From the NCBI GenBank assembly GCA_022866645.1, contig JALHUQ010000219.1, positions 1 to 10,342 on the forward strand: a DNA stretch of 10,342 nt, given 5' to 3'. Shown piece by piece: positions 1 through 6,388 of the stretch (within the stretch, counting starts at the first letter, position 1; the number at the start of each line of letters is the position of its first letter). Below the pieces are notes generated by a model. The model saw only the letters and a program-made list of their open reading frames with translations, did no database searches and was not told the origin of the DNA. Position numbers and translations under genes: made by a program. Source of the stretch: Woeseiaceae bacterium. GTDB taxonomy: Bacteria > Pseudomonadota > Gammaproteobacteria > Steroidobacterales > Woeseiaceae.

Positions 1-3
1 CGG

Positions 4-246
4 ATGAAGACGATCACAGTTCGATATTTCGCGGTATTTCGCGAGCGCGCCGGCACAGGCGAAGAGACGCTGCAGCTTGATGCGGCGACCGCGTTGGATG
101 TATTCGAATTGACGTACGCACGCCACGGCTCGAACGAGCCAACGGGACACTGCAAAGTGGCGATCAATGACGAAATGGCAGATTGGGCTGCTAAGGTCAG
201 CGATGGTGACACTGTGCTGCTGTTCCCTCCGGTTGCGGGCGGTTAA
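4..246 (+). CDS. moaD: Molybdopterin synthase small (sulfur carrier) subunit MoaD
   Basis: This is the ubiquitin-like sulfur carrier of molybdopterin synthase. As a C-terminal thiocarboxylate it donates sulfur to cyclic pyranopterin monophosphate in the cytoplasm, in complex with MoaE. The 80-residue length is normal for the family. The N-terminus (MKTITVRYFA) is the usual first beta strand, and the protein ends in PPVAGG, with the essential terminal Gly-Gly exposed at residues 79-80. The start is only three bases from the window edge, so its ribosome binding site cannot be judged and an upstream start is not formally excluded, but the N-terminus fits MoaD as it stands. The stop codon is one base before the moaE start, which implies translational coupling and equimolar production of both subunits. 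The identification is firm from the C-terminus and from the moaE neighbour. Confidence 0.94.
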   Translation: MKTITVRYFAVFRERAGTGEETLQLDAATALDVFELTYARHGSNEPTGHCKVAINDEMADWAAKVSDGDTVLLFPPVAGG

Positions 247-247
247 C

Positions 248-673
248 ATGTTCGCGATTTCGAATGATGATATTGCGGCGGACGATCTTCGCGAGCAGTT
301 GAAGAACCCGGGCTCGGGCGGCGTTTGTGTTTTTGAGGGCTGGGTGCGAAATGAAAACGAAGGGCGCACCGTGCTTCGACTGGAGTACGAGGTTTACGAA
401 CCGCTGGCCATTACAGAGGGCGAAAAAGTTATTGCTGAAGCGCAGCAGCAGTTTCCTTTCCTCGAGGCCTCGTGTGTCCACCGATCGGGTTTGCTTGAAA
501 TTGGTGACTGTGCGGTTTGGGTTGGTGTTTCAGCGAAGCATCGCGATGAGGCGTTCAAAGCGTGTCGCTACATTATTGACGAAATAAAAATTCGATTGCC
601 CATCTGGAAAAAAGAATATTACGTTGGCGGTGACTCCGGTTGGGTTGTGTGCGAACGCTGTGCCAAGGCTTAG
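248..673 (+). CDS. moaE: Molybdopterin synthase catalytic subunit MoaE
   Basis: This is the large subunit of molybdopterin synthase, which binds precursor Z and, with MoaD thiocarboxylate, makes the dithiolene of molybdopterin. The 141-residue product starts at the ATG one base after the moaD stop; the frame is open further upstream, but an earlier start would lie inside moaD. Conserved features are GWVRN (Arg34), KHR (His98-Arg99), and DEIKIRLPIWKKE with Lys114 and Lys121, which match the positions of the two active-site lysines in the E. coli enzyme (Lys119 and Lys126). The GGDSGWV motif follows at 127-133. The last residues contain a CERC (CxxC) pair at 135-138, which I do not recall as a family feature. 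The cofactor made here would serve molybdoenzymes encoded elsewhere. Confidence 0.95.
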   Translation: MFAISNDDIAADDLREQLKNPGSGGVCVFEGWVRNENEGRTVLRLEYEVYEPLAITEGEKVIAEAQQQFPFLEASCVHRSGLLEIGDCAVWVGVSAKHRDEAFKACRYIIDEIKIRLPIWKKEYYVGGDSGWVVCERCAKA

Positions 674-694
674 TGATATCTGATGAGGCAGATC

Positions 695-702
695 GGGAAA
701 GG
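695..702 (+). promoter_or_regulatory. Ribosome binding site deciding the start of the MaoC-type gene
   Basis: The purine-rich GGGAAAGG lies four bases before the ATG at 707. The alternative in-frame ATG at 683 has no such sequence in front of it and would add eight residues (MRQIGKGH) that do not look like the start of this family. This favours 707 as the true start. Confidence 0.6.
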
Positions 703-706
703 CCAC

Positions 707-1192
707 ATGCCGCGCATCATTAAGTCCATCGCTGATGCGAAGTTGCTGATTGGCGAAGAGATCGGTCTGTCGGACTGGATAGTAATCGATCAACACCGCA
801 TTGATCAGTTCGCCGAAGCGACCGCAGATCACCAGTGGATTCACGTAGACACGGAGCGCGCGGCGAGAGAAATGCCGGATGGCAAGACCATCGCGCATGG
901 CTATTTGACGATTTCGCTAATCCCCGCTTTGACCGGAAATTTTCTGCACATAGAAAACCTCACGCGCGCGGTCAATTTCGGATTGAACAAAGTTCGTTTT
1001 TATGCACCGATCCCGGTCGGGTCACGCCTACGTGGAAGGACGATTGTTCTGCAGGCTCGACAGCGAGCGGGTGCGTTGCTGCTGACCTCCGAAGTACGGA
1101 TCGAGGTCGAAGGTCAGCGCAAACCGGCGTGTGTTGCCGAAACGCTGGGCATGTATTTCTTCAATGCGGAAAACACCTCGAAGACCGATTAG
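707..1192 (+). CDS. MaoC/NodN-type (R)-specific enoyl-CoA hydratase-like protein
   Basis: This is a 161-residue single hot-dog-fold protein of the MaoC dehydratase family, NodN-like branch. Members hydrate trans-2-enoyl-CoA or dehydrate (R)-3-hydroxyacyl-CoA in the cytoplasm. The hydratase signature is clear: FAEATADHQWIHVD at residues 35-48 carries the catalytic Asp41 and His46 with the usual five-residue spacing, and GKTIAHGY at 59-66 follows. FGLNKVRFYAPIPVGSRLRGR at 91-111 (sequence split here as FGLNKVRF, APIPVGS) is typical of the NodN-like group. The gene lies 33 bases after moaE, so it may be co-transcribed, but no role in cofactor synthesis is known for this family. Its 3' end overlaps the convergent cysteine synthase gene by four bases. 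The acyl-chain specificity cannot be told from the sequence. Confidence 0.9.
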   Translation: MPRIIKSIADAKLLIGEEIGLSDWIVIDQHRIDQFAEATADHQWIHVDTERAAREMPDGKTIAHGYLTISLIPALTGNFLHIENLTRAVNFGLNKVRFYAPIPVGSRLRGRTIVLQARQRAGALLLTSEVRIEVEGQRKPACVAETLGMYFFNAENTSKTD

Positions 1193-2682
1193 CGGGCGTG
1201 TAGCCATCCCGGCAGAAATGAGTAGGGGTCGCGGTTTTCCGTCTCGGTCCAGCTAACACCATTGTCCTTGAGCAACTCACTCATTCTTCCGTCCTTCGCA
1301 GCGTCGAACAGCTCCGTCGCGCCGCCGATGTGCGTGCCACCGATGAAGATCTGCGGAATTGTCTTGAGCCCGGTCTGCTCCTGAATTGCTGTGCGGATTT
1401 TGCCGCCGCGATTGTCTTTCTGGTACGCGACGGAGTCGAGATCAACGGACCGGTAGGGAATTCCGTAATGCGCGAACATTTTTCGGACTGACCAGGAAAA
1501 TTCGCACCATTCCAGTGCGAACAGGACCACAGGTTGTTCTTTGTCGCCGGTGACGGCAGCCAGGAATTCGCGAGCGTCTTCCTCGACATTGAGTGCGACC
1601 TCTTCTGTCTTGGCATTGCCAACGGGTGGCGACGGCGGCGGCGAATCAAAGCGGTAGTTTGGCGTTGAACGGGCGATGTCCTGTTCGTCCTCCGTCATGT
1701 CGGCAGGAATACCTTCGAATAGGGGTGTGCTCAGATAACGCTCACCGGTATCAGGGAGCATGCACAGGATGTTGGAGCCAGGCGCTGCTTTCTCCGCAAC
1801 AGCGACTGCGCCGGCCAGGGTTGCACCACCTGATATGCCGACAAAAATCCCTTCTTTTTGTGCCAAAGCCTTGCACATGTTCAAGGCGTCATTGCCGTCG
1901 ATCGGGACGATACCGTCTATCCATTTCGCGTTGACAACGTCCTCAGTCAACTTTGGAATGAAATCCGGACTCCAGCCCTGCATGAGATGTGGACGAAATA
2001 AGGGGTGACTGTCACGCGGTGTTCCGTCCGCGAGGCGGTCCTGAGGTATGCCGCTGCCCAGTATCGGAGAGTTGTCCGGCTCGCAGACGATGATTTTGGT
2101 GTCGGGGCTTTTTTCTTTCAGGACGCGTGAAACGCCTTTGAGCGTGCCGCCAGTTCCGAAGCCGCTGACCCAGTAGTCGAGCTTGCGGTCGGCGAAGTCA
2201 GCGAGAATTTCCGGTGCTGTGGTCTTCGAATGAGCATCGGCGTTGGCTTCGTTTTCGAATTGTCTGACAAGAAACCAGTCGTGCTTGCTGGCCAGTTCAG
2301 TCGCTTTGGCAAGCATCCCGCTGCCTTTCAACGAGGCGGGTGTCAGGACAACTTTGGCGCCCAGAAAACGCATCATTTTGCGGCGTTCAACACTGAAGCT
2401 CTCTGCCATGGTGACGACAAGAGGATAGCCTTTGTGGGCGCAGACCATTGCGAGGCCTATACCGGTGTTGCCGCTCGTCGCTTCAATAACTGTCTGGCCC
2501 GGCCTTAAAGTCCCGTCCTTTTCGGCCTGCTCAATTACGTTTCGCGCCAGCCGGTCTTTTACTGAACCCATAGGATTGAACGATTCGATCTTGACGTAAA
2601 TGTTGACATCTTTGGGGCCGATTTTGTTGAGCTTGACGATCGGAGTATTGCCTACCGTTTCAAGAATATTGGCGTACAGCAT
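1189..2682 (-). CDS. cysK: Cysteine synthase (PLP-dependent) with fused C-terminal glutaredoxin domain
   Basis: Residues 1-325 are a fold-type II PLP enzyme of the CysK family (O-acetylserine + sulfide to cysteine + acetate). The PLP lysine is Lys42 in NPMGSVKDR; SGNTG at 70-74 is the substrate loop; GTGGT at 176-180 binds the phosphate; GISGGA at 282-287 holds the Ser that contacts the pyridine nitrogen. Residues 330-380 form an acidic, proline-rich linker (SPPPSPPVG at 347-355). Residues 383-475 are a glutaredoxin domain: WCEFS with Cys393, TIPQIF with the cis-proline at 443, and the glutathione-binding GG at 453-454. The second active-site position is Ser396, so it is a CxxS (monothiol-like) domain. 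The whole is 497 residues against about 310-320 for plain CysK. The start has AAGAAGG nine bases upstream. The fusion suggests thiol or redox control of cysteine synthesis, or glutathione-linked chemistry; that is inference. Cystathionine synthase-like activity is a less likely alternative. Confidence 0.94.
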   Translation of the reverse strand: MLYANILETVGNTPIVKLNKIGPKDVNIYVKIESFNPMGSVKDRLARNVIEQAEKDGTLRPGQTVIEATSGNTGIGLAMVCAHKGYPLVVTMAESFSVERRKMMRFLGAKVVLTPASLKGSGMLAKATELASKHDWFLVRQFENEANADAHSKTTAPEILADFADRKLDYWVSGFGTGGTLKGVSRVLKEKSPDTKIIVCEPDNSPILGSGIPQDRLADGTPRDSHPLFRPHLMQGWSPDFIPKLTEDVVNAKWIDGIVPIDGNDALNMCKALAQKEGIFVGISGGATLAGAVAVAEKAAPGSNILCMLPDTGERYLSTPLFEGIPADMTEDEQDIARSTPNYRFDSPPPSPPVGNAKTEEVALNVEEDAREFLAAVTGDKEQPVVLFALEWCEFSWSVRKMFAHYGIPYRSVDLDSVAYQKDNRGGKIRTAIQEQTGLKTIPQIFIGGTHIGGATELFDAAKDGRMSELLKDNGVSWTETENRDPYSFLPGWLHAR

Positions 2683-2715
2683 TGTCGGTTACCTTCTTGG
2701 TTAGTCGTCAGAGAA

Positions 2716-2808
2716 CTCAGTTGTCGTCTGTCGTTTGCGATTAACGATCAGCCGGGTATTAGCGCCTCCCCGAAAACGACTGGCGCTATTTGTGCGAGAC
2801 CAACTGAG
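2716..2808 (-). promoter_or_regulatory. Nested inverted repeats, possible structured leader of the cysK-glutaredoxin gene
   Basis: Three inverted repeats nest in the gap upstream of the cysteine synthase-glutaredoxin gene. The outer pair is CTCAGTTG at 2716-2723 with CAACTGAG at 2801-2808 (8 bp). Inside it lie TAGCGCC at 2760-2766 with GGCGCTA at 2782-2788 (7 bp, 15-base loop) and TCGTT at 2731-2735 with AACGA at 2743-2747 (5 bp, 7-base loop). As RNA on the minus strand this would be a three-way junction ending about 33 bases before the start codon. The 7-bp palindrome could equally be a protein operator. No convincing promoter was found, so transcription through the region is assumed. Confidence 0.3.
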
Positions 2809-2853
2809 ATTCGTGTGTGGGACATGAACGGCTCCGAAACCAAGGGCAAGTCC

Positions 2854-2880
2854 AGGGCAGCAGATGAATCCTGCTGCCCT
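2854..2880 (-). terminator. Hairpin behind the TonB-dependent receptor gene, probable terminator
   Basis: A perfect 10-bp inverted repeat, AGGGCAGCAG at 2854-2863 and CTGCTGCCCT at 2871-2880 with a 7-base loop, begins 15 bases after the receptor stop codon. In the direction of transcription it is followed by GGACTTGCCCTTGG rather than a clean run of T, so intrinsic termination is plausible but not textbook; it may instead protect the 3' end of the mRNA. It separates the receptor gene from the downstream cysteine synthase gene on the same strand. Confidence 0.6.
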
Positions 2881-2895
2881 TCAAGCTCGTCAGTA

Positions 2896-5484
2896 TTAGT
2901 CCCAGTTCTTGGTAAACGAAATACCGTAGGTGGCGGGTTCGGTCGGATAGGAGTTCATACGTCCGGCGCCCAGAGGCTGATCAAATGAACCGTTGTAGGA
3001 ACGCTCATCTGTGATGTTTCGGCCCCACAGCGTGATGCGCGAATTCCAGGCGTCGATATCCATACCCACTCGCAGATTGATCAGATCTGTTCCGGTCTGC
3101 AGCGTGAACGGATCAACATCACCATCTGTGTACAGTTCCGACGCGTAGGTGTACTCAGCACGGAAGAACAGATTACCGGGGCCGATCGGAAAGTCCTGTG
3201 TCAGCGCGATAAACGCGCGGTCTTCAGGGTTGTAAGGAATAACGTCGCCGGAGCGGTCGCAGACTTCGGCGTTGATGTCGCCGCCACTGCCGGGGTCCGC
3301 CAATCCGGTGTGAAATACATATTCATCGCGGCAGGTACCGCCGACAAAGGTCTTAAACTCGCCTGCACTTTTCGCGAAATAGCCACTAATCGTAGTGTTA
3401 TCAAATGGTTGCCACTGGTATTCGAGTTCCCACCCATCCGTCTCGATTTGACCCGCGTTTTGCAGGTTGAATCCGGTTCCCGTGAAAGAATTCGCCTGAA
3501 AATCGTCGTAGTCGGTCTGGTAATAGGAAAAGCCGATACGAATTCGGTCCCAGCTGCCCTTGAAGCCAACTTCCAGGGACGTCGATGTCTCCGGGCCGAA
3601 TACCGGGTTAAACGCCGGGCTGATTCGATCGGTGTTTGTGCCGCCCGCTTTGAAGCCAGTCGCATACGAACCGTAAAACATCATGTTCTCAGTCGCGAAG
3701 AAAGACAGTTTCGCCGTCCCCGTGACCTGATCATCGTTAAGTTCTGCGTTCAGCTCGGGGCGCGGGGCGAGGACGTCAAAAAGATGTCCGCCCCAGCCGT
3801 TGTTCGGTTGCATGACGGCGAGCAAGGGGACGAAGTCGAACGCCGGATTACTCGTAGCAGCGTAAAACAGATTGAGTGCGATGGCATCGAGGTCCGGTGC
3901 CGGGCCGGCTGCCGTCTGCGTAAATTCGCCATGAATTGTCTTGTTCTCGTCCGTGTAACGTGCACCCAGTGTCAACGTGACCTTGTCTGAGAAAACGAGG
4001 TCGGTCTGCCCGAACACGGCCCAGCTCTTGTGTTCCTGTGCCATATTTTCAGTGACAAAGAATCCTGGCGGGAAAGGACTGGCTGCCGGGGGCAAAGCGC
4101 CGCCCGACCCCGCCGAGACCGCATTCACACCATTGATAAGTGCAACCAGTTGGGGCTGCAAGGCTAACACGTAAGCCTCCATGAACTGCCCGCCATTGGT
4201 GTGAGTGACGCTATCAATATCCTGACCAAAGAAATAGGCGCCGACCTGGAAGTAACTGCCTTTGTCACCAAAATCGCCGGACAATCGAAATTCCTGCGAA
4301 ATCGATTGCTGCTCGCCAATGTTAATGCGTTCGAGGACGTCGACATTGGTGAAATCGCCATCGATGCGGTCATAGGTATCGAACAGTCGAAACGCCGTCA
4401 CTGACGAAAGGGTCATCTCGCCGATGGCCTTATTGATCTCCACCGAGATACCGCGATCTTCGTTGGTCGATTCCGGAAGGTAATTCTGGGCGATGAGATA
4501 GTCCTCAAATGGAACGGCTCTGATGTTCGCCGCAGCTGGACCAAATACACCATCCAATAGGGCCTGAGGATAGGGGTAACTGCTTGAAATCAGACCACCT
4601 AATGACAGCAACGCTGCATCGGATCCAGGGACCAAAGCCGGGAAAGCGGGAATACTGGCTTGCGAGAGCAGTCCGTCAACGCGCGAGACGGCGACGCAAC
4701 AGTTCTCATCGATTTCAGAGTAATCGGCAATGATGCGCATGTTGAAATCGTCACTCGCGTCGTTCATGCCCAGCTGCATGCGCAGCCCAAATCGATCGCG
4801 ATTGTTATAAACGTCCTCGCCCATGAAAACGTCACTGACGTAGCCGTCTCGTTGGGATGAGTAGAGCGTACCGCGAAAAGCGAGTTTGTCGTTGATGCCG
4901 ATGTTTGTTGCTGCAGCGAGTCGGACCAAGCCGTAATCGCCCGCCGTTACATCAATAAACGCATTTGCGCTGCTCGGGTCGGGAGCCACCGTTCGAAGGA
5001 GAATGGAGCCAGCAGCTGAGTTTTTGCCGAACAGCGTGCCTTGCGGGCCACGCAAGACCTCAGCTGCCTCGACATCTATCAGCTCGTTAATCATAGAGCT
5101 TTGGCGCGAGCGGTAGACACCATCGACATAAAGTCCGACCGATGATTCAACGCCAAAGTTATTAGAGCTGCTGCCGATACCGCGAATAGCGAAGTTGGAC
5201 GAGGTCGTTGTCTGGCTTTGTCCAACGATCAGCCCGGGTACATTCTGCTGCAGGTCGAACATGTCTTTGATGCCAGACGCTTCGATTTCAGCGCCGGACA
5301 CGAGAGTGACGGATACCGGTACATCGGTCAAATTCTGGTCGCGACGTTGTGCCTGTACTACGATTTCTTCCAGGTATGCAGGTTGGCTGTTTTGTGCGAA
5401 AGCCGGTGCGCTTGTCGTTATTGTTGCCAAACTGACGACGGCGCTGCAGAAAACACCGAGCAAACTATTCCGTGTGGATTTCAT
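2896..5484 (-). CDS. TonB-dependent outer-membrane receptor
   Basis: This is an 862-residue gated beta-barrel transporter of the outer membrane, driven by TonB-ExbB-ExbD. Residues 1-30 are a Sec signal peptide with probable cleavage at APAFA-QNS. The mature start carries a TonB-box-like EEIVVQAQRR at 39-48 and then DVPVSVT. The plug domain spans about 50-170, with FAIRGIG at 98-104, GLYVDGVYRSRQ at 117-128 and EVLRGPQGTLFGKNSAAG at 142-159. The rest is barrel, including ARYTDENKT and the C-terminal block with GRNITDERSYNG and YGISFTKNWD. There is no N-terminal signalling (STN) domain, so it is a transporter rather than a transducer. Cysteines occur as an adjacent CC at 262-263 and a pair in a late extracellular loop. 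The substrate cannot be assigned; siderophores, but also lipids or other large molecules, are possible. It is followed by a hairpin at 2854-2880, and its start codon lies within an inverted repeat. It diverges from the SDR-tesB pair. Confidence 0.95.
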   Translation of the reverse strand: MKSTRNSLLGVFCSAVVSLATITTSAPAFAQNSQPAYLEEIVVQAQRRDQNLTDVPVSVTLVSGAEIEASGIKDMFDLQQNVPGLIVGQSQTTTSSNFAIRGIGSSSNNFGVESSVGLYVDGVYRSRQSSMINELIDVEAAEVLRGPQGTLFGKNSAAGSILLRTVAPDPSSANAFIDVTAGDYGLVRLAAATNIGINDKLAFRGTLYSSQRDGYVSDVFMGEDVYNNRDRFGLRMQLGMNDASDDFNMRIIADYSEIDENCCVAVSRVDGLLSQASIPAFPALVPGSDAALLSLGGLISSSYPYPQALLDGVFGPAAANIRAVPFEDYLIAQNYLPESTNEDRGISVEINKAIGEMTLSSVTAFRLFDTYDRIDGDFTNVDVLERINIGEQQSISQEFRLSGDFGDKGSYFQVGAYFFGQDIDSVTHTNGGQFMEAYVLALQPQLVALINGVNAVSAGSGGALPPAASPFPPGFFVTENMAQEHKSWAVFGQTDLVFSDKVTLTLGARYTDENKTIHGEFTQTAAGPAPDLDAIALNLFYAATSNPAFDFVPLLAVMQPNNGWGGHLFDVLAPRPELNAELNDDQVTGTAKLSFFATENMMFYGSYATGFKAGGTNTDRISPAFNPVFGPETSTSLEVGFKGSWDRIRIGFSYYQTDYDDFQANSFTGTGFNLQNAGQIETDGWELEYQWQPFDNTTISGYFAKSAGEFKTFVGGTCRDEYVFHTGLADPGSGGDINAEVCDRSGDVIPYNPEDRAFIALTQDFPIGPGNLFFRAEYTYASELYTDGDVDPFTLQTGTDLINLRVGMDIDAWNSRITLWGRNITDERSYNGSFDQPLGAGRMNSYPTEPATYGISFTKNWD

Positions 5485-5540
5485 ATCTCCCCCTTAATAT
5501 CTTTGTAGGTGCTTATTATCGGGGGAGCATATCATGAAAT
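5478..5540 (-). promoter_or_regulatory. Inverted repeat covering the receptor's Shine-Dalgarno and start codon
   Basis: On the minus strand the receptor start is preceded by GGGGGAG two bases before the ATG. That arm (5478-5493) is complementary to 5521-5540, which would lie upstream in the mRNA. The pairing is 7 bp (CUCCCCC with GGGGGAG), then 4 bp, then 5 bp, with bulges of one and three bases only in the upstream arm, and a 27-base loop at 5494-5520. All 16 bases of the downstream arm, including the Shine-Dalgarno and AUG, would be paired. This would act as a translation-blocking hairpin if transcription starts upstream of 5540. A DNA operator is the alternative. A promoter was not identified. 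Confidence 0.5.
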
Positions 5541-5632
5541 TTCGGGTTAGAATCAGCACCCAAGCCTATGAAAATTTGACGTTTTAGTAGGGTTTGCACC
5601 GAAACGCACATCAGTGCTAGTGAGGAAATTGA

Positions 5633-6382
5633 ATGGGTGATGCCCTGCGACTGTATGGCTTAAATGCGCTGGTCCTGAATGCCGGGAGCGGTATCGGCGA
5701 AGCCTCCGCACGCACGCTCGCCAAGCACGGCGCCACGGTGGTTGCTGCTGACACGAGCAACAGTGGTGTTGAGCGACACTTTGCTGCGGTGAAAGGCATC
5801 ACCGGAATAATAGCCAACCTTGTTGACGCCGATCAGATGCCAGTGTTGGTCCATGAAGCCGTGGATCAAATGGGTAGCATCGATATCCTGGTTAATGATT
5901 TTCCATTGCCGTTTGAGATGCCAATGGCAGCCTCTGCCCAGCAACTTGAGCGCTTGTTGCAGTCGCGGGCCAGTCTAACGATGTCGATTTGTCGGGCCGC
6001 CTTGCCACACCTGAAAAAGAGTCCTGGTGGTCGCATTATCAACATGGGATTTTTGCGCAGTTGCTTCGCGGTAGATGCCGAGGGCGTGGCCGATCGGGCG
6101 GAGCAGGACCTCAAAAACCTGACCAGAGCTTTGGCTGTGGAAATGGGTGAGTTTGGTATCAACGCGAATTATGTGCAGCCGGGCGGAGTCATGACGCCGG
6201 ACAGTCGCGATGTCTTTCGTAAGGACAAATCCTTGCGTGATCATTGCATCAAGCGTTCCGCGGCGAGGCGGCTCGGTGAGCCGGTCGACATCGCGAAAGT
6301 CGTCCTGTTCCTTGCCAGCGACGATGCTGTATTCGTCAGCGGTACAGGCATTGCAGTCGACGGCGGCCGCACAGGCAACTAA
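5633..6382 (+). CDS. SDR-fold protein lacking catalytic residues (likely pseudo-oxidoreductase)
   Basis: This 249-residue, full-length short-chain dehydrogenase/reductase-fold protein is FabG-like in overall pattern. The start has TGAGGA about six bases upstream. The classical features that remain are GSGIGEASARTLAKHGATVVAAD at 18-40 (read as GSGIG then ATVVAAD), SIDILVN at 82-88, LTRALAVEMGEFGIN at 163-177, PGGVMT at 183-188 and the C-terminal VSGTGIAVDGG at 235-245. The catalytic set is missing. Counting back from LTRALAVE, the Tyr position is Ala153 and the Lys position Glu157, and the Ser position falls near Phe140; the only tyrosines in the protein are Tyr8 and Tyr180. NNAG is NDFP (88-91), and the TG of TGxxxGxG is LN (15-16). 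The reading frame is intact, so it is not a decayed gene. It lies six bases before tesB, so the two are probably one operon. A dehydrogenase function should not be assumed; a binding or regulatory role or altered chemistry is possible. Confidence 0.9.
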   Translation: MGDALRLYGLNALVLNAGSGIGEASARTLAKHGATVVAADTSNSGVERHFAAVKGITGIIANLVDADQMPVLVHEAVDQMGSIDILVNDFPLPFEMPMAASAQQLERLLQSRASLTMSICRAALPHLKKSPGGRIINMGFLRSCFAVDAEGVADRAEQDLKNLTRALAVEMGEFGINANYVQPGGVMTPDSRDVFRKDKSLRDHCIKRSAARRLGEPVDIAKVVLFLASDDAVFVSGTGIAVDGGRTGN

Positions 6383-6388
6383 TTCAAG

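Noticed and set aside
167..673. Longer reading frame for moaE starting at 167
   Set aside because: The extra 27 residues lie inside moaD in another frame and do not resemble MoaE. The ATG at 248 gives the normal N-terminus and sits one base after the moaD stop.
683..706. Upstream ATG start for the MaoC-type gene
   Set aside because: It has no Shine-Dalgarno, whereas the ATG at 707 has GGGAAAGG at a short distance and a family-like N-terminus.
3310..3990. 226-residue plus-strand frame antisense to the receptor gene
   Set aside because: It is a shadow of the receptor coding sequence, with arginine- and valine-rich composition, no recognisable domain and no promoter or ribosome binding site.
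5545..5575. Minus-strand TTTTCA and TCTAAC at 17-base spacing as a receptor promoter
   Set aside because: Both boxes match the consensus only partly and such pairs are common by chance. Its position upstream of the inverted repeat would suit the hairpin model, but it is too weak to list as a feature.
5534..5587. Seventeen-codon plus-strand frame in the divergent gap (MKFRVRISTQAYENLTF) with GGGGGAG upstream
   Set aside because: Its Shine-Dalgarno and ATG are the mirror image of the receptor's, produced by the inverted repeat. Nothing else supports translation, and no family match is apparent.
5576..5604. TTGACG at 5576 as a -35 box for the SDR-tesB unit
   Set aside because: No -10 box lies at 16-18 bases; the sequence there is CACCGAAA. 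No promoter is called.
6040..6130. Frameshift in the SDR-like gene explaining the missing YxxxK
   Set aside because: The flanking conserved blocks are in one frame, and reading the stretch in another frame gives an arginine- and glycine-rich sequence without tyrosine.
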